Positions 1-7,890 of a stretch of 64,000 nucleotides of DNA are shown piece after piece; positions within the stretch are counted from its first letter, which is position 1, and the number at the start of each line of letters is the position of its first letter. The stretch covers positions 1,050,308 through 1,114,307 of the forward strand of contig NZ_JAGHKP010000003.1 in the NCBI RefSeq assembly GCF_017742215.1, given 5' to 3'. Both the position numbers and the translations under genes were made by a program. The notes under the pieces are model-generated. The model saw only the letters and a program-made list of their open reading frames with translations. It was not told the origin of the DNA and searched no databases. The DNA comes from Chitinophaga chungangae. Lineage in GTDB: Bacteria; Bacteroidota; Bacteroidia; Chitinophagales; Chitinophagaceae.

Positions 1-1599
1 CTGTGCCGCAGCCGTTGCCGCCGCGAATGCCTGGGCGGGCGTTTGGCCGCTTTGCAGCGACTGCTGGAATACGGTAGAGAACGCGGTAAGCCCCTGCGTA
101 GCGTAGTTGCCGAAATATTCGGGGAACCATTGGGAGGCGCTGGGGCTCCAGGCCTCGTTGATGCCCGCGCCGAGCGTTCCCACGGCGTAGGAATCACCGG
201 AACGCTCCTGCGTCGTATAAGCGCGAACATAAAAGTTGTCTGCCCTCAATTCGATTTTGTATTGTCCCATCCTGAAGTTCTTAATGGAATAGCGGTCTGC
301 GCCGGTATACACCGTGGTGCCCGTACCATAGCTGCCCTGCGCGAGCAGCTCCAGGTTGGAATGGAACCGGTAATGCAGGGCCGCGTTCACTTTCAGGTTC
401 TTCGTGTCGTAATCGGCAAGGTCGCGTTCGTTATAACCCGTGCGCGATACAAAGGAGCGGGCGCTGTCGGGCATGAAGGCTTTGTAGATCTGTTCAGGGG
501 TAATAGCGCCTCCTGTAGCGGCAGACAATGCGGCGATTCCGTTCCCGAGGGGATTGCCGGGCGTGAGCGCGGCGGGTTTCAGGGCGCCGTACATGTTCAC
601 GTTGGTTTCGTCGCCATAAGTATTTACGCCGTTATACCCGGGGTTGATGCGATTGCCGGTTTTCAGGTCGTAACCGTTGAGCAGGCTCTGGTCGCGGTCG
701 TCGTACGCCTGCCAGTCGTCGGCTTTGATATATCCCAGGTTGATCTTGAAGGCGAATTTGTCGTTGAAGGCTTTCGCGTAACGAACGGCCACGTCGTAAT
801 AACCTGTCGTGCCCTTGCTTCTGCCGTCGTCGCTCAGGATGCCGGATTTCACGATAGCGCTGAGGCCCTGGTACTGGAAGGGGCTTTTGCTGTTGAGCAG
901 CACGATGCCGTTGAGGGCGTTCGGTCCATACAGCGCGGATGCCGCGCCGGGCAATACTTCCACGTTGTCCATATCCAGCTCCGTGATGCCTACGATATTG
1001 CCCACGGAGAAGTTGAGACCGGGGGCCTGGTTGTCCATCCCGTCGATCAGCTGCAGCATGCGGGTATTGCCGTTGCTGTTAAAGCCGCGGGTATTCACGG
1101 ATTTGAAGGTAAGGCTCTGGGTGCTGAGCTCTATACCTTTCATATTCGCTAACGCGTCGTAGAAGGTGGGCGCGGGCGTGGCTTTGATAGCGCGGTTATC
1201 CAGCTTTTCGATGGATACCGGCGATTCCAGGATGCTCTGGGCGGTACGGCTCGCCGATACCACCACTTCCTGCCCGAGTATTTCCGTAGACGAAAGCTGA
1301 ATGTTCACGGCCGCGGATGTGTCCGTTACCGTTACTTCCTGCGTGCTGAAGCCGATGTAGGTGAACACCAGCGTGAGCGGGAGGGAACGGCTGGTTTTGA
1401 TGGTGAATTCGCCGTTGTTGTTGGTTACGGCGCCCGCAGCGGCGCCTTTTACAGACACCGTTACACCCGGCATAGCCTGGCTGGTGGAGGAATTGACAAC
1501 GGTTCCGGTAATGGTGCGCTGGGTCTGACCATAAGTTAAATGTCCGAGCAGCAGGAACACTATAATGAGCCAGTGATGCTTTTGTCGAGTTAATTTCAT
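1..1599 (-). CDS. TonB-dependent receptor, N-terminal 533 residues (gene runs off the left edge)
   Basis: Outer-membrane active transporter energised by TonB; substrate unknown. The ATG at 1599 opens a signal peptide (MKLTRQKHHWLIIVFLLLG...) ending near YGQ. A carboxypeptidase-regulatory-like beta-sandwich follows at about residues 25-110 (GTVVNSSTSQAMPGVTVSVK), then a plug domain with SASRTAQSILESPVSIEKL, TRGFNS and LPGAASALYGPNALNG. No STN domain lies before the sandwich, so this looks like a pure importer and not a sigma/anti-sigma transducer. The frame stays open to base 1, so the C-terminal barrel is outside the window. Family assignment is secure; the substrate cannot be read from this part. 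Confidence 0.93.
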   Translation of the reverse strand, partial: MKLTRQKHHWLIIVFLLLGHLTYGQTQRTITGTVVNSSTSQAMPGVTVSVKGAAAGAVTNNNGEFTIKTSRSLPLTLVFTYIGFSTQEVTVTDTSAAVNIQLSSTEILGQEVVVSASRTAQSILESPVSIEKLDNRAIKATPAPTFYDALANMKGIELSTQSLTFKSVNTRGFNSNGNTRMLQLIDGMDNQAPGLNFSVGNIVGITELDMDNVEVLPGAASALYGPNALNGIVLLNSKSPFQYQGLSAIVKSGILSDDGRSKGTTGYYDVAVRYAKAFNDKFAFKINLGYIKADDWQAYDDRDQSLLNGYDLKTGNRINPGYNGVNTYGDETNVNMYGALKPAALTPGNPLGNGIAALSAATGGAITPEQIYKAFMPDSARSFVSRTGYNERDLADYDTKNLKVNAALHYRFHSNLELLAQGSYGTGTTVYTGADRYSIKNFRMGQYKIELRADNFYVRAYTTQERSGDSYAVGTLGAGINEAWSPSASQWFPEYFGNYATQGLTAFSTVFQQSLQSGQTPAQAFAAATAAAQ

Positions 1600-1876
1600 A
1601 AAGTGAGAATTTGATGATAGGATGGGCGGTCTGGATACTGTTATTGCCTGTTTTTGATTGATGATAAGGATTACAAAACTGAATAGGAATATCTGGTTGT
1701 TTGAACAGTTGTATTTTCTACAGAGAAGTTAAGGAATTTTTAGAATACCAACAATTTTTCCATTACAGAATAGGTTAATACCTGGCAGGCAAGCGGGTTG
1801 TAAATCAGTGTTTTCCGTTCAGGGCACGGGGCTTCGTGCCCTCAAACCGGGAGTTGCGTCAGCAGTGCGGAAATGG
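1600..1876. other. Intergenic region between TonB receptor and metX
   Basis: About 275 bases without a convincing gene. It holds the 5' leader of the minus-strand receptor and the region behind the metX stop. A perfect 8-bp stem with a 6-base loop lies at 1821-1842 (AGGGCACG/CGTGCCCT), placed where a metX terminator would be, but no T-run follows on the minus strand, so termination is uncertain. No clear TAnnTTTG box was found for the receptor. Confidence 0.5.
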
Positions 1877-2971
1877 CTAATTTTCGTCGAGGAAACCTGC
1901 CAGGATCCGCCCGATCTTCTCGAATTCGATCAGGAAACCGTCGTGGCCATAAGGGGAATCGATTTCGTGGTAAAGACAATTATGCATGTGTTGCGCCAGC
2001 AGCATCTGTTCTTCCGGCGGGCATAAAATATCGCTCGTGATGCCGATCAGTAGCGTTTTTTGCTCGATCTGGCGCAGGGTGGTGGCTACGTCGGCATGGC
2101 GGCCGCGGGCGATGTTATGACTGTCCATCGCTTTGGTGAGCAGCCAGTAACTTTGCGCGTTAAAACGTTTCACCAGTTTTTCGCCCTGGTATTCAATATA
2201 GGAGGAAGCACGGAAGCCGTCGGTCTTTTCTTTGTCCGGGTCGGTTTGCGTGGCCATGAAGGTCTGGTAATTGCGGTAAGTGAGCATCCCGATGGCCCTG
2301 GCGGCTTTCAGCCCGGCCGCGCCCGCGTCTTTCCGCGGTTCCTGCCAGGTACTGTCTGCCTCGATGGCAAGCCGCTGCGAGGTATGCACGGCAATGCCCC
2401 AGGCGCTTTCGGCCGCGCCGGTGCACAGCAGGAACAGCCTGCCGATGCGCTCCGGTTCCATCAGCGACCATTCCAGTACCTGGTAACCGCCCATGGAGCC
2501 ACCCGCGAGCATATAAATATGGTCTATGTTCAGGTGTTTGCGCAGCAGGATGTGCGCGTGCACGATGTCACGGATGGTGATCTGCGGGAAATCGCGGTAA
2601 TACGGCGTTCCTTCCCCCGGTTCGTTTTCTTCGCCAGGCTCAGGCAGCAGGCTGCCGCTGAGCACGGCGCCCTTTTGCTTCCTGGGCTGCGCGGCCGCGC
2701 GGTTGGAAGAAACAGGGCCGGAGCTGCCGTAACAGGAGCCGAGGATGTTGGCGCAAACGATGAAATATTTGGAAGGGTCCATCACATTGCCTTCGCCTAC
2801 AAGGCCTTTCCACCAGTCCGCCGCGTCTGAGTTCGCGGTGAGGGCATGGCAGATCCATATCACGTTGTCCGCATGTTTGCTGAGGGTGCCGTAAGTATGA
2901 AAAGCGATGTCGATGCCGGGCAGCACTTCCCCGGATTCCAGTGTAAATGGCTGGCTGTTATGATAGATCAT
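1877..2971 (-). CDS. metX: Homoserine O-acetyltransferase
   Basis: Transfers an acetyl group from acetyl-CoA to homoserine, activating it for sulfur insertion by the MetZ-type enzyme encoded divergently. This is an alpha/beta-hydrolase of about 364 residues. The nucleophile Ser159 sits in AGGSMGGYQ, with acid Asp in GITSDILCPP and His in SPYGHDGF near the C terminus; CHALTANSDAADWW and GSCYGSSGP are family signatures. Some homologues use succinyl-CoA, and the acyl donor cannot be decided by eye. I chose the ATG at 2971 (MIYHNSQPF) over an in-frame TTG at 2980. Odd point: residues about 90-122 form a low-complexity Pro/Glu/Gly insertion between the NR and YYRDFP motifs, where relatives have only a few residues. 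Confidence 0.93.
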   Translation of the reverse strand: MIYHNSQPFTLESGEVLPGIDIAFHTYGTLSKHADNVIWICHALTANSDAADWWKGLVGEGNVMDPSKYFIVCANILGSCYGSSGPVSSNRAAAQPRKQKGAVLSGSLLPEPGEENEPGEGTPYYRDFPQITIRDIVHAHILLRKHLNIDHIYMLAGGSMGGYQVLEWSLMEPERIGRLFLLCTGAAESAWGIAVHTSQRLAIEADSTWQEPRKDAGAAGLKAARAIGMLTYRNYQTFMATQTDPDKEKTDGFRASSYIEYQGEKLVKRFNAQSYWLLTKAMDSHNIARGRHADVATTLRQIEQKTLLIGITSDILCPPEEQMLLAQHMHNCLYHEIDSPYGHDGFLIEFEKIGRILAGFLDEN

Positions 2972-2999
2972 TACTGACAATTCGTCTGCTGTATTTTCG

Positions 3000-3007
3000 C
3001 AAACTTA
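3000..3007 (-). promoter_or_regulatory. -7 promoter element for metX
   Basis: Read on the minus strand this is TAAGTTTG, an exact match to the Bacteroidota -7 consensus TAnnTTTG. It lies 29 bases upstream of the chosen metX ATG. No clear TTTG -33 box sits at the right distance, so only the -7 part is supported. Confidence 0.5.
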
Positions 3008-3085
3008 CAAAAGCCCGCCCGATTTTCCTATGCGCTTTTATGAACGCCATTTGTCAATCACAGTTATTACATGTAAAGAATTATC

Positions 3086-3114
3086 TTTGTTTACAAGGTT
3101 TACTTCTAATTTTG
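3086..3114 (+). promoter_or_regulatory. Bacteroidota-type promoter for the OsmC-metZ operon
   Basis: TTTG at 3086-3089 and TAATTTTG at 3107-3114 are separated by 17 bases, matching both elements of the Bacteroidota sigma-A promoter. Transcription would start near 3120, giving a leader of about 15 bases before the ATG at 3136. The leader is too short for a SAM riboswitch. Confidence 0.75.
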
Positions 3115-3135
3115 CATAAAATATCAGCATCGAAT

Positions 3136-3555
3136 ATGAAGATCGCTTTAAAACGTATAGACGACGGATTCAACATGGAAGCGGTGGACGAACAGGGCCA
3201 CAAGGTATTAATGGATTCCTCCGTGGAAAACGGCGGGAAAAACAACGGCGTGCGCCCGATGCAGATGTTGCTGATGGGCCTGGGCGGCTGCTCCGCCATC
3301 GACGTGGTGATGATCCTGAAGAAACAACGGCAGGAAGTCACCGATTTCCGTATCGAGATCGACGCCGAACGTGAAAAAGGCAAAGAGCCTTCCCTTTGGG
3401 AAAAGGCGCATATCATCTTTCACATCAGCGGCAACGTGGATGCGGACAAAGCGGCCCGCGCCGTGGAGTTGTCCATGACCAAATACTGCTCCGTAGCCGA
3501 AACCCTTCGCCAGGGCAAAACCCGGCTTACCTGGGAAATCAAACTCAACGCCTGA
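3136..3555 (+). CDS. OsmC/Ohr family protein
   Basis: A 139-residue member of the OsmC superfamily, small cytoplasmic dimeric proteins that typically use two cysteines to reduce organic hydroperoxides or handle reactive sulfur. The expected pair is present: Cys in GLGGCSAIDVVMIL (about residue 55) on the long helix and Cys in TKYCSVAETL near the C terminus. The YhfA-like layout (MKIALKRIDDGFNM start) differs from classical Ohr, so hydroperoxide activity is not certain. I chose the ATG at 3136 because it fits the family start and the promoter just upstream; the in-frame upstream extension has no family similarity. It ends 14 bases before metZ, so the two are very likely co-transcribed, which suggests a role linked to sulfide or persulfide chemistry. 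Confidence 0.88.
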   Translation: MKIALKRIDDGFNMEAVDEQGHKVLMDSSVENGGKNNGVRPMQMLLMGLGGCSAIDVVMILKKQRQEVTDFRIEIDAEREKGKEPSLWEKAHIIFHISGNVDADKAARAVELSMTKYCSVAETLRQGKTRLTWEIKLNA

Positions 3556-3569
3556 TATCAAGCCATACA

Positions 3570-4766
3570 ATGAACAAGAGAGAGAACAAGCCAACCTGGC
3601 ATGCGGAAACGCAGGCCATCCGGATACAATCTGAAAGAACTTCGCACAGGGAACACAGCGGCCCGCTGTACCTCACTTCCAGTTTTTGTTACGACGACGC
3701 GGAAGCCATGCGCGCGGCATTCGCCGACGAAACGGACGCGTTTATCTACACTCGTTTCAGCAATCCCACCGTGGAAGAGTTCATCGACCGTATGCGCGCC
3801 CTTGAAGGCGCCGAAGCCGGCTTTGCCACCGCTTCCGGCATGAGCGCCGTATTCGCCAGCTTCATGGCCTTCCTGAAAACGGGCGACCACCTTATCAGCT
3901 CGTCTTCCATTTTCGGCTCCACCCACACCGTGATCACCAAATTCCTGCCCAAATGGGGAATTGAACATACGTATTTCGATCTCACCAAACCGGAGACGGT
4001 GGAGGCGCTGATAAAGCCCACCACCAAAATGATCTTCGTGGAAACGCCTTCCAATCCCGGGCTGGACCTGGTAGACCTGGAAACGCTGGCGCAGATCGCG
4101 AAAAAACATAAAGTGATCCTGAACGTAGACAACTGCTTCGCTACGCCCGCGCTGCAAAAGCCCATCGCGATGGGAGTAGACCTGGTGACGCACTCCGCCA
4201 CCAAATGGATCGACGGCCAGGGCAGGGTGCTCGGCGGCATCGTACTGGGCCGCCAGGAGCTGGTAGACGAAGTGTACGCCTTCTGCCGCAGCACCGGCCC
4301 CAGCATGAGCCCGTTCAACGCCTGGGTATTGAGCCGCAGCCTTGAAACGCTGCATGTGCGCATGGAACGCCACTCCGCCAGCGCGCTGAAACTCGCGCAG
4401 GCGCTGGAAAACAACGCTCACCTGGAATGGGTGAAATATCCTTTCCTGCCCAGCCACCCGCAATACGCCATCGCCCGCAAACAAATGACGGCAGGCGGCG
4501 GCATCGTTTGTTTCGAGCTGAAAGGCGGGCTGGAAAGAGGCCAGCGTTTCCTGGACAAACTGGAATTGCTGAGCCTTACGGCCAACCTGGGAGACAGCCG
4601 CAGCATCGCGTCTCACCCGGCCAGCACCACCCACGGCAAACTGAGCGAGCCGGAACGGCTGAAAGTAGGCATTACGCCCGGCCTGATCCGCATTTCGGTA
4701 GGCCTGGAACATATCGAAGATATCATACAAGACATCACACAGGCGCTGGACAACAGCCGTGATTAG
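3570..4766 (+). CDS. metZ: O-acetyl/succinylhomoserine sulfhydrylase (trans-sulfuration family, PLP)
   Basis: PLP enzyme of the Cys/Met metabolism family that replaces the acyl group of activated homoserine with sulfide to give homocysteine. Lys212 in HSATKWIDGQGRVLGG is the PLP-binding lysine; YTRFSNPT, ASGMSAV and VETPSNPG are the other cofactor motifs. Length 398 residues is normal. The acyl-homoserine substrate would come from the divergent metX. Closely related enzymes (cystathionine gamma-synthase, MetB) cannot be fully separated by eye, but ATKWIDGQGR and the partnership with metX favour direct sulfhydrylation. Second gene of the OsmC operon. Confidence 0.88.
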   Translation: MNKRENKPTWHAETQAIRIQSERTSHREHSGPLYLTSSFCYDDAEAMRAAFADETDAFIYTRFSNPTVEEFIDRMRALEGAEAGFATASGMSAVFASFMAFLKTGDHLISSSSIFGSTHTVITKFLPKWGIEHTYFDLTKPETVEALIKPTTKMIFVETPSNPGLDLVDLETLAQIAKKHKVILNVDNCFATPALQKPIAMGVDLVTHSATKWIDGQGRVLGGIVLGRQELVDEVYAFCRSTGPSMSPFNAWVLSRSLETLHVRMERHSASALKLAQALENNAHLEWVKYPFLPSHPQYAIARKQMTAGGGIVCFELKGGLERGQRFLDKLELLSLTANLGDSRSIASHPASTTHGKLSEPERLKVGITPGLIRISVGLEHIEDIIQDITQALDNSRD

Positions 4767-4798
4767 TTTTAAAAATAACATCAGTATTATTTTACGAT

Positions 4799-4822
4799 AA
4801 CCGGAATAATAAATCTCCGGTT
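4799..4822 (+). terminator. Stem-loop behind metZ
   Basis: AACCGGA (4799-4805) pairs with TCCGGTT (4816-4822) around a 10-base AT-rich loop, about 30 bases after the metZ stop. Only a short TTT-containing stretch follows, so this is a weak terminator candidate. Confidence 0.4.
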
Positions 4823-4906
4823 GTTTCCCGGGTGATGCGGGTTAATTGCGAAGAATACCTTAATTTTCTTCCCGATTACCCTGCATCACTTTTTTAATTT
4901 GCGCTT

Positions 4907-5260
4907 ATGCGTTTTGTACTTGCGTTGATCCTCACTGTTATACTCGGTTACATCCTCGGGCTTTTCCTGGACTGGTGGAGCATTTCCCTGGCGGCATTTA
5001 TTGTGGCGTTTTTCTGGCAGCAATCTCCCGCCCGCGCCTTCGGCAGCGGCTTCCTCGCGGTCTTCCTGCTCTGGGGCACGCTCGCGCTGGTGATCGACGT
5101 ACGCAACGAGCACATCCTTTCCAGCCGGATGAGCGAGCTGATCCTCAAAGCCGGCCTGCCGATGGTCATGATCCTGATCACCGGCGTTATCGGGGGACTG
5201 GTAGGCGGCGTAAGCGCCCTCTCCGCCAGCGTGCTGCGGCCCGCCCGCAAATCCAAATGA
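4907..5260 (+). CDS. Small integral membrane protein of unknown function
   Basis: I do not recognise a family. The 117-residue product is almost entirely hydrophobic, with about four membrane segments (roughly residues 2-20, 23-38, 44-64 and 82-106). A loop VRNEHILSSRMSELI lies between segments 3 and 4, and the C terminus is basic (RPARKSK). A Gly-rich last segment (ITGVIGGLVGGVSALSASVL) suggests tight helix packing. It is flanked by metZ and a DUF5686 gene on the same strand, each separated by 75-140 bases, so a shared operon is not obvious. Confidence 0.7.
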   Translation: MRFVLALILTVILGYILGLFLDWWSISLAAFIVAFFWQQSPARAFGSGFLAVFLLWGTLALVIDVRNEHILSSRMSELILKAGLPMVMILITGVIGGLVGGVSALSASVLRPARKSK

Positions 5261-5322
5261 TCTACTCTGTTAAAATTGCCCTAAAACGGCCCGGAAGGCA
5301 TATATCGTTTATCGGTATCCGT

Positions 5323-5330
5323 TACTTTTG
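5323..5330 (+). promoter_or_regulatory. -7 promoter element directly before the DUF5686 gene
   Basis: TACTTTTG matches TAnnTTTG exactly and ends four bases before the ATG at 5335. Transcription would start at or within a base or two of the start codon, which implies a leaderless or near-leaderless mRNA. No good -33 box is visible. Confidence 0.45.
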
Positions 5331-5334
5331 ATAT

Positions 5335-7836
5335 ATGACGAAATATTTACCCCTATCGCTTTTATTCCTGTTTGCCATACCCGTTCACGCTGCGCTGATC
5401 AAAGGCACCGTTACCAGCAACAAAGGCGAGCCGCTGCCGTTCGCCACCGTGATGATCAAAGGCACCACGCAGGGCACCACCGCCAACGCCGAAGGCGTTT
5501 ACCAATTCGATATTCCCCCGGGCACGCATGTGATCGTTTGCCAATACATGGGCTACCGCAAGGAAGAAAAAACCGTGCAATCCGCCGGCGCCGCACAGGA
5601 GCTGAATTTCGTGCTGCAGCCGGTCAGCATGCAGATCAGGGAAGTAGTGGTGAAATCCGGCGGGGAAGACCCCGCGTACGCCATCATCCGGCAGGCCATT
5701 AAAAAACGCTCGTTCTACCAGTCGCAGGTAAAAAACTTCACCGTCGAATCATACATCAAAATGCTGGCGAAGCTGCGTAAAACCCCGAAACGCATATTCG
5801 GCCAGAAGATCGATATGGACGACGTTGGCGTGGATTCCACCGGCAAAGGCATCGTATCGTTGTCCGAATCCATTACAAAAATTTCCTGCCGCGCCCCGGA
5901 TACCAAGCTGGAAGTGATTTCCAGCAGGCAAAGCGGGGGAGGCCTCGGCTTCAGCATTCCCACCATCATCAGTTTTTACGACAACAACGTGGAGGCCGTC
6001 GCTTCAGAGCTGGGCCCGCGCGGGTTTATCTCGCCCATTTCAGAGAACGCGTTGTTCTATTACAAATACAGGCTGGAAGGCACTTTTATGGACGACAACC
6101 AACTGGTCAACAAAATCAAAGTGATCCCGCGCCGCAAATACGAGCCTGTTTTTTCAGGGTATATTTTTATCACGGAAGACGACTGGCGCATTCACAGCAC
6201 GGACCTGATGCTTACCAAAGAATACCAGCTGGAACTGCTGGACACATTGGTGATCAGGCAAACGCATGTGCCGGTGAACCCGGAAGTGTGGCGCACCAAA
6301 GACCAGGTGGTGTACGTGGCTACCAAACTTTTCGGTTTCGACATCGTAGCCAATTCCGTGAACGTATATTCCAATTACGATCTCAACCCCGTTTTCCCGA
6401 AGGGATTTTTTAATAAAGTAGTGATGAAGTATGAAAAGGAAGCGGAATTCAGGGGCATCAATTATTGGGACAGCATCCGTCCCATTCCGCTGGAGGCGGA
6501 GGAACAGAAGGACTTCCGCGTAAAAGACAGCACCGCCAAAGCCCGCAGGGATTCTGCCAAGTCGCGCTACCATCTCGATTCGCTCCGGAAAAAACCGCAG
6601 CCCGTGAAGATCGATGCGGTGATACTCAACGGATGGGGCCACAACTGGTATTTCCAGCGCAGTTCCGATTCCACGATCTCATCGCACAGTTTCCGGATGG
6701 GCTCGCTCGTGAGAGGACTGAGTTACAACACGGTAGAGGGCGTTTCCTTGTATATCACACCAGGCTTCACTTTCAGCCTGCCCAATAAAAGAGTGCTGGC
6801 CTGGAACAACAACATCCGGTACGGTTTTAACAATACTCACCTTAACGCATATACGACATTAAGTTATTCGGGAAGCGGGGAAGGGGAATACGGCACGCGC
6901 AACGTGTGGAGCCTTTCCGGCGGCAAACGTATTTCCCAATTCAACGGCGCCGGGCCGATCGGGCCGATCATGAACTCGCTGTACACGCTGCTGCTGAAAG
7001 AGAATTACATGAAACTGTACGAAAGCTGGTTCGGGGGGTTGAACTTTTACCGCAACTACCAGCGCACCTTTTCCTTCAGCCTGAACGCCAATTACGAAAG
7101 CCGCATTCCGGTTGAGAATACGACGGATTTTGTGTTGTTCAAAAACGCTGATAAAACCTTTACGCCCAATCATCCGCAGGAACTGGCGAACATTCCGTTC
7201 ACCCGCGAAGAGGTGCTTGCTTTCGGCGGCAGCGTGAGTTTCCAGCCGGGGCAGCGTTTCATCGAATACCCGAACCGCAAGGTGGCCTTCGGCTCCAAAT
7301 ACCCGACCTTCACGGCATCGTACCGCAAAGGTTTGCTGGACGCTGACTTTGATAAATGGAACATCGGCGTGAGCGACAACATGAATTTCAAGCTGTTCGG
7401 CGAGCTGCGTTATCATTTTACGGGGGGCGGTTTCCTTAACAATAAAAAAGTGAGCATCCCGGATATGCAGCATTTCAACGGCAACCAGACTTTCCTCAAC
7501 ATCCGTTATGTGAACAGTTTCCAGCTGGCGCCGTATTACCAGTACAGCACCACGGCGAAATTGTACGGCACGGCGAACGTGGAGCATCATTTCAACGGCC
7601 TGCTCACCAACCGCATCCCGCTGTTTAACCGTCTCAAATGGCACCTGGTGGCCGGTTCCAACGCGTTTTACGTGAACCGGGACAATAATTACGTGGAAGT
7701 ATTCGCCGGTTTGGAGAATATTTTCAAAGTGCTGAGAGTAGATGTGGTAGCGGGTTATCAAAGCCAGGCGGATACGCGCGTGGGCATCCGGCTGGGCTTC
7801 GGGGGCATCCTGGGGCAGGCGTTCCGGTTCGAATAG
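5335..7836 (+). CDS. DUF5686 family outer-membrane protein with carboxypeptidase-like regulatory domain
   Basis: An 833-residue secreted protein typical of Bacteroidota. Residues 1-19 are a signal peptide (LLFLFAIPVHA). Residues 20-105 form a carboxypeptidase-regulatory-like beta-sandwich (IKGTVTSNKGEPLPFATVMIKGT). The rest is the DUF5686 region, ending in a stretch rich in alternating beta-strands with terminal IRLGFGGILGQAFRFE, consistent with an outer-membrane barrel. Function is not established for the family. The usual hallmarks EVVVKSGGEDPAYAIIRQAI and YESWF are present. It stands alone, with its own -7 box upstream and a strong bidirectional terminator downstream. Confidence 0.85.
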   Translation: MTKYLPLSLLFLFAIPVHAALIKGTVTSNKGEPLPFATVMIKGTTQGTTANAEGVYQFDIPPGTHVIVCQYMGYRKEEKTVQSAGAAQELNFVLQPVSMQIREVVVKSGGEDPAYAIIRQAIKKRSFYQSQVKNFTVESYIKMLAKLRKTPKRIFGQKIDMDDVGVDSTGKGIVSLSESITKISCRAPDTKLEVISSRQSGGGLGFSIPTIISFYDNNVEAVASELGPRGFISPISENALFYYKYRLEGTFMDDNQLVNKIKVIPRRKYEPVFSGYIFITEDDWRIHSTDLMLTKEYQLELLDTLVIRQTHVPVNPEVWRTKDQVVYVATKLFGFDIVANSVNVYSNYDLNPVFPKGFFNKVVMKYEKEAEFRGINYWDSIRPIPLEAEEQKDFRVKDSTAKARRDSAKSRYHLDSLRKKPQPVKIDAVILNGWGHNWYFQRSSDSTISSHSFRMGSLVRGLSYNTVEGVSLYITPGFTFSLPNKRVLAWNNNIRYGFNNTHLNAYTTLSYSGSGEGEYGTRNVWSLSGGKRISQFNGAGPIGPIMNSLYTLLLKENYMKLYESWFGGLNFYRNYQRTFSFSLNANYESRIPVENTTDFVLFKNADKTFTPNHPQELANIPFTREEVLAFGGSVSFQPGQRFIEYPNRKVAFGSKYPTFTASYRKGLLDADFDKWNIGVSDNMNFKLFGELRYHFTGGGFLNNKKVSIPDMQHFNGNQTFLNIRYVNSFQLAPYYQYSTTAKLYGTANVEHHFNGLLTNRIPLFNRLKWHLVAGSNAFYVNRDNNYVEVFAGLENIFKVLRVDVVAGYQSQADTRVGIRLGFGGILGQAFRFE

Positions 7837-7855
7837 AAAAAGGAATTGTGTTATA

Positions 7856-7888
7856 AAAAATGCCGGGAAAAGATCGCCCGGCATTTTT
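7856..7888. terminator. Bidirectional terminator between DUF5686 gene and trhO
   Basis: AAAAA plus TGCCGGG (7856-7867) pairs with CCCGGCA plus TTTTT (7877-7888), a 12-bp stem with a 9-base loop. The A/T ends give a U-tract in either direction, serving the two convergent genes. Confidence 0.85.
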
Positions 7889-7890
7889 GT

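Noticed and set aside
2972..3135. Possible SAM riboswitch between metX and the OsmC-metZ operon
   Set aside because: The inferred 5' leaders are only about 15-25 bases on either side, too short for a SAM aptamer, and no matching stem pattern was seen.
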